From NCBI GenBank assembly GCA_964607375.1, contig CAZSJY010000020.1:1-30580 (forward strand): a stretch of 30,580 bases of DNA, in the 5' to 3' direction. Source of the stretch: JACNLC01 sp964607375. Lineage in GTDB: Bacteria > Fidelibacterota > Marinisomatia > SCGC-AAA003-L08 > JACNLC01. Positions 24,601-30,580 of the stretch are shown piece after piece (positions within the stretch are counted from its first letter, which is position 1; each line of letters begins with the position of its first letter). The notes under the pieces were generated by a model. That model saw only the letters and a program-made list of their open reading frames with translations. It did not search any database and had not been told where the DNA came from. Position numbers and translations under genes: made by a program.

Positions 24601-27288
24601 GGTTGATATTTCATCAACACTATTTACTGATAATTCTAATTCATCACCATCTGCATCTCCAACAAAGTCGCTGAAATCTAATTCTAACGAAGTATCCTCA
24701 TCAAATACAAATTCTTCAGGGAGATAAATCCAAGGGATGTCGTTAACCGGAGTTAGTTCCAACTCGACAATTGTGCTTTCAGAATATAACTCACCATCAA
24801 ATACGCGGTATGTAAATACATCCGTTCCAAAATAGTTAAAATTTGGAACATATTGAAAGGAACCATCATCCGCTAAAGAAACAGTCCCATTTTGAGCATC
24901 CGTTTCCAACTCTGCAATCAATGAAACATTCATAAATTCAACTGGATTCATATCGTTTCCGTGCATGTCATTGGCAGTAAACACTACTGAATAGCCAGAC
25001 ATATTATACACAGCATCTTCAGATGCATCATACGCTTTGAATGTCATCGTTTCACCGTTAGTATTTGCATATAGCATTAGATTGGCGGTATATCGTCCAG
25101 TAACTGGGAAATATGTAGGTTGGGCAATACCACGAACTTCTTCGCCAACAAATGCGGCAAGAATATCATTTCCATCTGTTGATTCAACACCATTAAAAAT
25201 AATAATACTTGTACAAGTTGCATTAAATTCAAAATCCGGTGGATTGACAGTCCATTCAGGTGTTTCTCTACTGCCCATCAAGTCAACATCATAATCGTTA
25301 ATCAGAACACCTGGAGATTCAATTGATAATTCTATATCTTCTTCGAGAACATAGTTGTCATTCAAACCGATAGGAGCATCATTAACTGCCAGCACATCAA
25401 TTTGTACTTCTGCACTTACAGCTGTTCGATTTACATTATCATCCACAGTAAAAGTCAAAATCTCTGAACCATACCAGTTTTCTGCAATCGTACTAAAGTT
25501 GACCGATAATCCTTCAATATCTACAGAAATATTTGAATTCCCCGATACCGTCAAAGTTAACGGGTCACCGTCCGCATCTTCTGCTAATTCACTAAAATCT
25601 ACAAATAGTGTATTATCTTCATCAAAAGCTAAATTATTTGGCAATGCAATTGTTGGTATGTCATTAATTGGATTTACAGTTATGATAACTTCGGTTATAT
25701 CCGAATAAAGTTCACCATCAAAAACCTTATATGTAAATGTATCTGAACCAAAATAATTTAGTCCTGGTGTATAATCAAAAGAACCGTCATTATTGAGAAT
25801 CAGACTTCCATTTTGAATATCTGAAAATAATTCAACTGCGAGAGAATAACAATTCAGTTCAATTGGATTCATATCATTTCCGATATTATCATTAGCAGTG
25901 AAAGAATAAGAATATCCTGCAACAGTATAAATTTTATCTTCAGATGCATCATACGCTTTAAACATCATTGACTCACCATTAGCGTTAGCATAAATCATCA
26001 TATTTACAGTATATCTTTCAGTAATCGGAAAATAGGTTGGCTGTCCAACGCCTCTGCATTCTCCTCCAACAAACACACCAATAATATCATTTGTATCAAT
26101 TGATTCTTCTCCATCAAACAGAACAATGCTAGTAAATGTAGAGTTAAATTCATAATTTGGAGGATGAACCGCCCAATCTGGAGTTTCTCTATTTAGAAAA
26201 TCTACATCAAAGTCATTACCTAAAACGCCAGGAGATTCAATCTGTAAGGTAATATCTTCATCCATTTCATAGAAATCTGATTCTCCAGTTGGAGGATCGT
26301 TCACAGGTAATACATTAATAACTACTTCTCCTGATGCTTCATCTGTTCCATCTGATACAATAAATGTAACATTTTCTGAACCAAACCAGTTTTCAGTAGT
26401 TGAGCTTAATAAAACATCAAACTCATTAATTACAATAGATATTAAGGAATTACCGACAATCGAAAGTGATAATTGGTCTCCATCTACATCACCAATTAAA
26501 TCGTTAAAACTTACATTAAATTCAGTATCTTCGTCAAAATTGATATCCGATGCAGAAATCCAAGGTGCGTCATTAACAGAATTTATTGTGATACTTACCG
26601 TTGCAATATTTGAATAATCTGTTCCATCAAATGCAGTATAAGTGAACGAATCAAAACCATTATAATTCTCGAAAGGTACATAGTTAAACGAACCATCGGA
26701 AAATAATGTCAAAGTTCCGTTTGTAACATCACTAACTAAGTCTGCTGACATAGTGAAGCAATTCATTTCAACAGGGGTCATATCGTCGCCAGACATTTCA
26801 TTTGCAATAAATACATAACTATATCCTGCTACTATATAAACTTGATCTTCTGATTCATCATACGCTTTAAACATCATTGACTCACCATTAGAGTTAGCAT
26901 AAATCATCATATTTACAGTATATCTTTCAGTAATCGGGAAATATGTTGGTTGAGCAACTCCTCGACATTCACCACCAACAAACACAGCCAAAATATCAAA
27001 TTCATCTACAGATTCTTCACCGTCGAAAACTAATACACTTGTCATAGTCGCATTAAATTCAAAATCAGGTGGATTTATTGTCCAATCAGGAATTTCTCTT
27101 AGGGGGTTCATATCCTCGTCGAAGTCATTTCCCAGCACCCCAGGGGTATGAACTATAAGTTCGGTATCCTCATCGATGGTATAAGCATCATCCATTGCAA
27201 TTGGTGCATAATTTCGAACTCCAGCTCCTAACATTTGGCTGAGCATTATTCCTAAAACTACTATTATTATTAACCATTTATTTCTCAT
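21673..27288 (-). CDS. Giant secreted modular protein: cadherin-like repeats with nested modules, FN3, and C-terminal sorting domain
   Basis: 1871 residues. A signal peptide covers about 1-22. Tandem Ca-binding cadherin-like/tandem-95 repeats (D-x-D-G-D-x-L, P-V-N-D-x-P) run to about 1300. Three of them (about 28-241, 332-542, 638-850) are each split by the same 105-120-residue module after V-L-x-N-D-x-D (insert at 64-182, 367-484, 673-792). Intact repeats alternate with the split ones. Then come an unassigned region at 1308-1408, an FN3-like domain at 1412-1498, two W-rich repeats (1503-1578, 1584-1660) sharing a 23-residue identical core, a free fourth copy of the module (1671-1776) and a FlgD-like sorting domain (1780-1871) starting F-G-L-S-Q-N-Y-P-N-P-F-N-P. 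Likely an adhesin or surface-matrix protein exported by a Por/type-IX-like route. AGGAGAA precedes the ATG. No export or sortase-like partner is adjacent. Confidence 0.93.
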   Translation of the reverse strand: MRNKWLIIIVVLGIMLSQMLGAGVRNYAPIAMDDAYTIDEDTELIVHTPGVLGNDFDEDMNPLREIPDWTINPPDFEFNATMTSVLVFDGEESVDEFDILAVFVGGECRGVAQPTYFPITERYTVNMMIYANSNGESMMFKAYDESEDQVYIVAGYSYVFIANEMSGDDMTPVEMNCFTMSADLVSDVTNGTLTLFSDGSFNYVPFENYNGFDSFTYTAFDGTDYSNIATVSITINSVNDAPWISASDINFDEDTEFNVSFNDLIGDVDGDQLSLSIVGNSLISIVINEFDVLLSSTTENWFGSENVTFIVSDGTDEASGEVVINVLPVNDPPTGESDFYEMDEDITLQIESPGVLGNDFDVDFLNRETPDWAVHPPNYEFNSTFTSIVLFDGEESIDTNDIIGVFVGGECRGVGQPTYFPITERYTVNMMIYANANGESMMFKAYDASEDKIYTVAGYSYSFTANDNIGNDMNPIELNCYSLAVELFSDIQNGSLILNNDGSFDYTPGLNYFGSDTFTYKVFDGELYSDITEVIITVNPINDIPTIALPNNLAFDEDNTLFVDFSELAEDADGDPLTLTVSGNSNISVDIEGLSVNFSTIAENWYGSEILTFTVDDNVNRTAVSAEVQIDVLAVNDAPIGLNDNYVLEEDIELSIESPGVLINDYDVDLMGSRETPEWTVNPPDFEFNATCTSIIIFNGVESTDGNDILAAFVGEEVRGIAQPTYFPVTGRYTANLMLYANTNGETMTFKAYDASEDAVYNMSGYSVVFTANDMHGNDMNPVEFMNVSLIAELETDAQNGTVSLADDGSFQYVPNFNYFGTDVFTYRVFDGELYSESTIVELELTPVNDIPWIYLPEEFVFDEDTSLELDFSDFVGDADGDELELSVNSVDEISTDINGLVVTFSTVNENWYGNRNFTFSISDGIDSPYDYVTVVVYPVNDVPVANDIQLGTLEDISIYFTLTGSDVDGDELSYSIVDLPQNGSILNNNYTPNLNYYGEDVFTYIANDGELNSELATVLIAIAPINDAPIIDLPDMVTFEEDGNLIVDFNDYLSDVDGDELTLSVSGNINLVVEIDGYGVSVNGPENWFGTEVLTFTVNDNQGRAIASDDVEVIVESVNDAPVLNPIGDLVTDEDIDFTVEISATDVDIETNEQTLEFSLTSDNEWLAIVSLSQTDEQNCQLIVDVLDNQFGTVEILVTVTDSEGGTTEELILLIVNPVNDIPYFTMESMESMFGIDDEILIELEADDIDSPDLTFSVFDQPEWLILDENSLTGVAPEEGEFTFTIEVSDGEEFVSTNYTLVVLELRPVITEIIDIPDDQGGRVYVKFEPAYYDEQLRTEYYTIERLDEEGWVGVMTYVAYGQDLYVAEVTTLQDATEEDEAITQFRVIASLEEGIWISEVGEGFSIDNIAPAIPTGLLADNEGNTVMLSWDASEDADFQYFTIFRDEVIVGYATEPNFTELDVSATGDIYYWVTSTDIHGNESGNSESVIVVLTIQQVVAQLAGWNWFSINVEMEDMSLNTVLASLGSNGIIIKNQTGFATYYDGFGWYGLNEFEVTSMYMLQMSNDATLSFIGYPVELSLTSIGLMSGWNWIGYLPQQTNDLNIALSSIGANGIIIKNQTGFATYYDGFGWYGLAVMEPGIGYMLEMSEPAELLYPVPNGLVRIDRDIEGFNWSVNQHQYEHNMTLTATFEETSEFDELSAFVGDEVRGVSKATYFPLTDSYTINLMIYGNNGDEVRFVAYRSGQEIDFLNKVEFEINANLGNDIEPVLFKTDPVPLTFGLSQNYPNPFNPTTVISYQLVDNSDVRIDVFNIQGQLVSTLVNEQLGVGYHQVQWDGTNLYGEPVASGVYVYTINADGFSSVKKMLLMK
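22378..22446 (-). repeat. Direct repeat copy 2 within the surface-protein gene
   Basis: Encodes N-G-I-I-I-K-N-Q-T-G-F-A-T-Y-Y and on to G-L (residues 1615-1637). The amino acids are identical to the copy at 22630-22698 and the DNA differs at only a handful of mostly third positions. Confidence 0.85.
22630..22698 (-). repeat. Direct repeat copy 1 within the surface-protein gene
   Basis: Partner of 22378-22446 (residues 1531-1553). The high DNA identity suggests recent duplication or gene conversion between the two W-rich domains. Confidence 0.85.
25947..26040 (-). repeat. Near-identical DNA segment of nested module 2
   Basis: About 94 nt matching 26856-26950 with only a few mismatches, inside the nested module (residues around 417-447). 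The third module (24913-25272) is clearly more diverged at the same place. Confidence 0.85.
26856..26950 (-). repeat. Near-identical DNA segment of nested module 1
   Basis: Partner of 25947-26040. It lies in the inserted module of the first split repeat (residues around 113-144). Conservation at silent positions points to recent exchange between the two modules. Confidence 0.85.
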
Positions 27289-27452
27289 AAGATGTTCTCC
27301 TTCTCTTACATCTGTTTGTGAATAGAATAGTATTCATTTCAAAACAAAATGAATAAATTAAATCTTTGAATACAAATCCTCCTTCAGGATTTGCGTGGAA
27401 GTTACCGAATAAATTTAACTAATCCAAATAACTGCATCACATAATTGAGTTT

Positions 27453-28229
27453 TTATCTCTTTTTCCATTCCGCAGGTCGTTTTTGAATAAACGCCTGAAT
27501 ACCTTCTTCCCTATCTTTTGTGTTTTGTGTAAATTCGAAAGCAAGTTTTTCTTTTTGTAAACCAAGCTCTAGTGATTTTTGAATTCCTGAATCGATTGAC
27601 TTTTTCGCATACTCTAAAGCTAATGGAGCATTGTTTATGAATTCAGAAGCAATTTCTATAGCAGTTTCAAGTAGTTCATCATCTTCGGTAATGAAGTCTA
27701 CCACGCCATCTGATAGTGCTTCTTCTGCTGAAAACAATTTACCTGAAAATATCCAATATTTCGCTTTTGACATTCCAATCAATCTAGGTAATCGTTGAGT
27801 TCCACCAGCACCTGGAATTAGTCCCAACCCAACTTCAGGGAATCCAATACGAGAATTTTCTCCAATAATTCGGATGTCAACACTTAAGGTTAACTCACCT
27901 CCACCACCTGCCGCTACACCATTAATCGCACAAATTGTAGGTACTTTTAACGAAGCAATTTCATTAAAACAATCGTTCATTTTTGCAACAACCTGATTTC
28001 CATCTTTTACTGATAATGTAGTCTGTTCTTTCAAATCCATTCCAACACAAAATTGCTTTTGGGATGATGAAATCACAACAACTCTCGTATTATCATCTTC
28101 CTTTACTTTTTTGACAGCTTGATGTAAATCTCTAATAAATTTTAATGAAAGTGCATTAACCTTTGGGCTATTCAAAGTAATAAATGCCATTCCATCTTCT
28201 TGAACTGTCCAGTTAACTAAAGTTGACAA
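27453..28229 (-). CDS. Enoyl-CoA hydratase/isomerase (crotonase family)
   Basis: Hydrates 2-enoyl-CoA or a related acyl-CoA. It is 258 residues, the normal crotonase length. The oxyanion-hole stretch A-A-G-G-G-G-E-L and both catalytic glutamates of the hydratases are present (E112 in G-G-G-G-E and E132 in G-F-P-E-V-G-L-G), spaced as in the mitochondrial enzyme. I-P-G-A-G-G-T-Q-R-L follows. The start is TTG, supported by an AGGAG site at correct distance; no ATG is available. It is third after the thiolase-like and DUF35 genes, with a 93-nt gap, so a shared acyl-CoA pathway is likely. Substrate chain length is unknown. Confidence 0.9.
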   Translation of the reverse strand: MSTLVNWTVQEDGMAFITLNSPKVNALSLKFIRDLHQAVKKVKEDDNTRVVVISSSQKQFCVGMDLKEQTTLSVKDGNQVVAKMNDCFNEIASLKVPTICAINGVAAGGGGELTLSVDIRIIGENSRIGFPEVGLGLIPGAGGTQRLPRLIGMSKAKYWIFSGKLFSAEEALSDGVVDFITEDDELLETAIEIASEFINNAPLALEYAKKSIDSGIQKSLELGLQKEKLAFEFTQNTKDREEGIQAFIQKRPAEWKKR

Positions 28230-28322
28230 AAAATTCTCCTATTATTTCAAAATAAAAGGCAGAAAACAAGACGATGAATATCTTAAATTCCTACCAGTTA
28301 TAATTATTCTATTCAAATAATT

Positions 28323-28919
28323 TTATCCGAAAGAGAAACCTTCGGGAAGTAGTGATTCATCTGTTCCTTCAGGTACCCACGATAAATCCAAAATTGTGTA
28401 TGTTGGTTTTTTCATTTGAAAAATCGGTACTACTTTCATATCCATTTTTGGTTCACCAACAGACAGATATCCCATCAATATTGTTGGAACACCTTCAAAT
28501 TCAACATTTATAAACCTAATGGGTTTCTCAAGAGTGTTGAATGCCCCTGTCCTTTCAGTAATCATAAATGTGTGAACTTTTGCTCCTTTACTTGCAACTT
28601 CAGTCATATCAACTACAGTAGCTTTTGCCAAACAATCAGGGCAATGAATTCTAAATGGAATAAAAATGGATCCGTTTGCTTCGCAATTTGAGTTTTCACA
28701 TTTTGTCCCTAACAATTTCCCTTTACTCAACGATTCAAAGAAGATTGATTCCCCTCCATAAGCGTGGATATGAGTTAGACTTCTCGGATTAGTAACTCCC
28801 ATCAACACATCAGATTCATTTCGAATTGGAGTATTCTCTTCAATTGTGTGAAAGTGCCCACTTGGTTTATATTTCCCATCAATAACTTTTACAGTTGCTT
28901 GTTCTTTTCCACAGCTCAT
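28323..28919 (-). CDS. DUF35-type zinc-ribbon/OB-fold protein (thiolase partner)
   Basis: 198 residues with a rubredoxin-like zinc ribbon (C74, C79, C93-x2-C96) followed by an OB-fold-like stretch (about 98-175), the layout of DUF35 proteins that bind acyl-CoA and stay in complex with thiolase-like partners. The N-terminal 60 residues are an extra extension. Its ATG overlaps the stop of the thiolase-like gene (TAATG), which supports an obligate pair. In known pairs the DUF35 partner shuttles or positions the acyl-CoA. Confidence 0.85.
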   Translation of the reverse strand: MSCGKEQATVKVIDGKYKPSGHFHTIEENTPIRNESDVLMGVTNPRSLTHIHAYGGESIFFESLSKGKLLGTKCENSNCEANGSIFIPFRIHCPDCLAKATVVDMTEVASKGAKVHTFMITERTGAFNTLEKPIRFINVEFEGVPTILMGYLSVGEPKMDMKVVPIFQMKKPTYTILDLSWVPEGTDESLLPEGFSFG

Positions 28920-30343
28920 TATTTACCTCCTTCTAATAGATGATCTGGATGTGCTAAAATTGTCGCTGTTACATGTGAACCTACTCCAGCGTGGCTAATT
29001 GCCAATCCTCTTTTTGCATCTTTAACTTGTAAATCTGTCCAATCTTTTGGTTTTTCTCTACCAAATTCATCCCATTTCTTCTGGTCACCGTGCATTTCTG
29101 CCCAGCGGCCCCAAATGTGATGTCCAACTTCAATTGCTTGCATAATACCAGTGGCACCTACAGCGTGCATCGTTCCAATCAAACCACCAGACAAGTTTGC
29201 AGGAAGCTTTCCTGGTTTTCCTGTTAACGGATTGATATGATAACATTCACCTGATTCAACATAGGTTCGACCTTCACCGTATGGACGGATTCCAATATCT
29301 TCATAAGATTGGATATCACTTATTGTAAATGCATCGTGAAGTTCAACCAAATCAAAATCTTCATTCGGATCAACTACACCAGCCATTCGATATGCGTAGT
29401 ACGCAGCCATTCTAGCAGCTAAAAAGCCAGTAAAACCTGGATATCGATCACCACCAGGAAATCTTTCACCCAAGTCATTATATTGATCAGGTGTTTCATT
29501 AGGTAATAAAGGAATTTTCATATCTCTACGGTCAGCAACTCGAAGTGTATGACTTCCAGCACTTACATAAATCTTAAGTGGATTATCAGTCAATTCATAC
29601 GCTGTTTTCTCATCACACAAAATTGCACACGCAGCGCCGACACTCATCAAACAACAATCTAGGGCTCGTAATGGATAAGCCACCACAGGAGAATTCAATA
29701 CATCCTCGACACTAATATCCATCGGACCTTGTGCATGTGGATTCATCCTAGCATAACCGCGATTTTTAACCGCAATTTCAGCCATAGTTCTTCTAAAAGA
29801 TTCTTCTTCTTTGCCAAACACTTGCCAATATTTTTGAGCCATCACAGCGTAATATCCGGTATAAATATGACCGAGAGGAGTTTCCCAATCTTTATCGGCG
29901 GCACAAGATATGTAATTGTTTCCCTCATCAGTAGGAACTTCATCCATTCGTTCCCAACCCATCGCCAAAACTGTATCAGAATAACCAGACGCAACTGCTT
30001 TGTAAGCTTCCCAAAGTGTAGAACCACCTGTTGCACCACCTGTTTTGATTCCAACATTACCTAAAGGGTCAAGTCCAAGTCTATCGTGAATCACAGATTC
30101 ACCTAACAATTGGTCACCAAAATGGTCTGCGAAATGTCCATAATAACAACTATGGATATATTCTTTTAGTTCTGCAGGTGTTTTATCAATAAATTTTGCA
30201 GCTTCTGTAAATGCATCAATAACTAACTCTTCAGTTCTTTTTTCAGGTATAGCTCTCCCAAACTTAGACATACCACCGGTTACCATATAAACCGGACGCA
30301 TCATCTGTGGGATTTTGAGTTGCTTATCACTGAATTTTATCAT
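28919..30343 (-). CDS. Thiolase-like (SCP-x/lipid-transfer type) protein lacking the nucleophilic Cys
   Basis: 474 residues of the SCP2-thiolase family. V-E-L-H-D-A-F (H336) and M-H-A-V-G-A-T-G (H393) are typical. At the position of the acylated Cys (usually N-N-C-A-T-G-S) this protein reads T-G-G-A-T-G-G (about 101-107), so the nucleophile is Gly. It is thus unlikely to be an ordinary thiolase. Possible roles are a Claisen/aldol-type enzyme as in the Cys-less Ltp2-DUF35 aldolases, or acyl-CoA binding. AGGAG precedes the ATG. It is the first gene of a three-gene set with DUF35 and enoyl-CoA hydratase. Fold assignment is firm; reaction is open. Confidence 0.85.
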   Translation of the reverse strand: MIKFSDKQLKIPQMMRPVYMVTGGMSKFGRAIPEKRTEELVIDAFTEAAKFIDKTPAELKEYIHSCYYGHFADHFGDQLLGESVIHDRLGLDPLGNVGIKTGGATGGSTLWEAYKAVASGYSDTVLAMGWERMDEVPTDEGNNYISCAADKDWETPLGHIYTGYYAVMAQKYWQVFGKEEESFRRTMAEIAVKNRGYARMNPHAQGPMDISVEDVLNSPVVAYPLRALDCCLMSVGAACAILCDEKTAYELTDNPLKIYVSAGSHTLRVADRRDMKIPLLPNETPDQYNDLGERFPGGDRYPGFTGFLAARMAAYYAYRMAGVVDPNEDFDLVELHDAFTISDIQSYEDIGIRPYGEGRTYVESGECYHINPLTGKPGKLPANLSGGLIGTMHAVGATGIMQAIEVGHHIWGRWAEMHGDQKKWDEFGREKPKDWTDLQVKDAKRGLAISHAGVGSHVTATILAHPDHLLEGGK

Positions 30344-30580
30344 TTGTTTTCTCCTAGTCTATTTAATGTTTATTATTTATCTTCAATCTAAAATCTTAAC
30401 TTTGTGATATGAAAATACAAAAATATGAAAGTGTTTAGGGACTGAAATTTACAACGATTTACCTTTATTCTTCAAATGAGATTTAATCCGATTTTTGGTA
30501 CTTGACTATTTGCCTTTCACCTTAACTTTTAGCAGTGGTTAGTGAAATATTAAAATCAATCTTCCTTAAAATACTATAAT
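30344..30580. other. Upstream region of the thiolase-like gene
   Basis: AT-rich, no credible gene to the window edge. It should contain the promoter of the thiolase-DUF35-hydratase set. Only the AGGAG ribosome-binding site next to the start is clear. Confidence 0.4.

Noticed and set aside
27375..27400. AAATCCT/AGGATTT hairpin after the enoyl-CoA hydratase gene
   Set aside because: The stem is perfect but short and the following T-run is poor; it may be a weak terminator but I could not support it.
1..30580. CRISPR arrays, tRNA or rRNA genes, transposases
   Set aside because: I saw no regularly spaced repeats, cloverleaf sequences, rRNA-like segments or transposase motifs on either strand.

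Overview
The window is AT-rich (visibly well below 50% GC) and comes from an anaerobic bacterium. The 1871-residue surface protein ends in a FlgD-like, Por/type-IX-style sorting domain (FGLSQNYPNPFNP). A second secreted protein carries a dockerin-like tail. Oxygen-sensitive iron-sulfur enzymes are abundant. Together these suggest an uncultured FCB-superphylum lineage (Cloacimonadota- or Marinimicrobia-like), but there is no rRNA or ribosomal protein here to prove it.

Layout. (1) 1-577: a GGDEF diguanylate cyclase running off the left edge. (2) 609-8648: a secreted alpha/beta hydrolase with what looks like an AUU start, then a TCA-type island: class I fumarase (minus strand), divergent from citrate synthase and malate dehydrogenase (plus strand), followed by a malic enzyme-phosphotransacetylase fusion. 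(3) 8718-21163: a continuous run of twelve minus-strand genes. In transcription order these are korD-korA-korB-korC (2-oxoacid:ferredoxin oxidoreductase), a GltD-like NADPH/Fe-S/MvhD fusion, a four-helix-bundle (S23/IVP) gene, an HdrC-HdrB fusion, HdrA-MvhD, a 44-residue zinc-ribbon protein, a twin-CBS protein, a BioC-like methyltransferase and a Nudix-RsbRD-like fusion. (4) 21673-27288: a giant modular surface protein. (5) 27453-30343: a Cys-less thiolase-like protein, a DUF35 zinc-ribbon/OB protein and an enoyl-CoA hydratase.

The most striking observation is that hdrA is interrupted by one in-frame UGA (13423-13425). It sits exactly at a conserved cysteine position (D-C-S-I-U-I-L-G-P-K-M). 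About 20 nt downstream is a perfect 7-bp hairpin with a GGUC loop, which fits a bacterial SECIS element. UGA is an ordinary stop for several neighbours. The gene is therefore best read as one 824-residue selenoprotein, not as a pseudogene or two genes.

Working model (inference): citrate synthase, fumarase, malate dehydrogenase, malic enzyme and KOR supply or consume C4/C5 acids. KOR exchanges low-potential electrons through ferredoxin. The HdrA-MvhD/HdrCB proteins with the NADPH-binding GltD-like protein could form a soluble flavin-based bifurcating or confurcating complex linking ferredoxin, NAD(P)H and a disulfide-type or unknown acceptor. No hydrogenase or formate dehydrogenase partner is present in the window.
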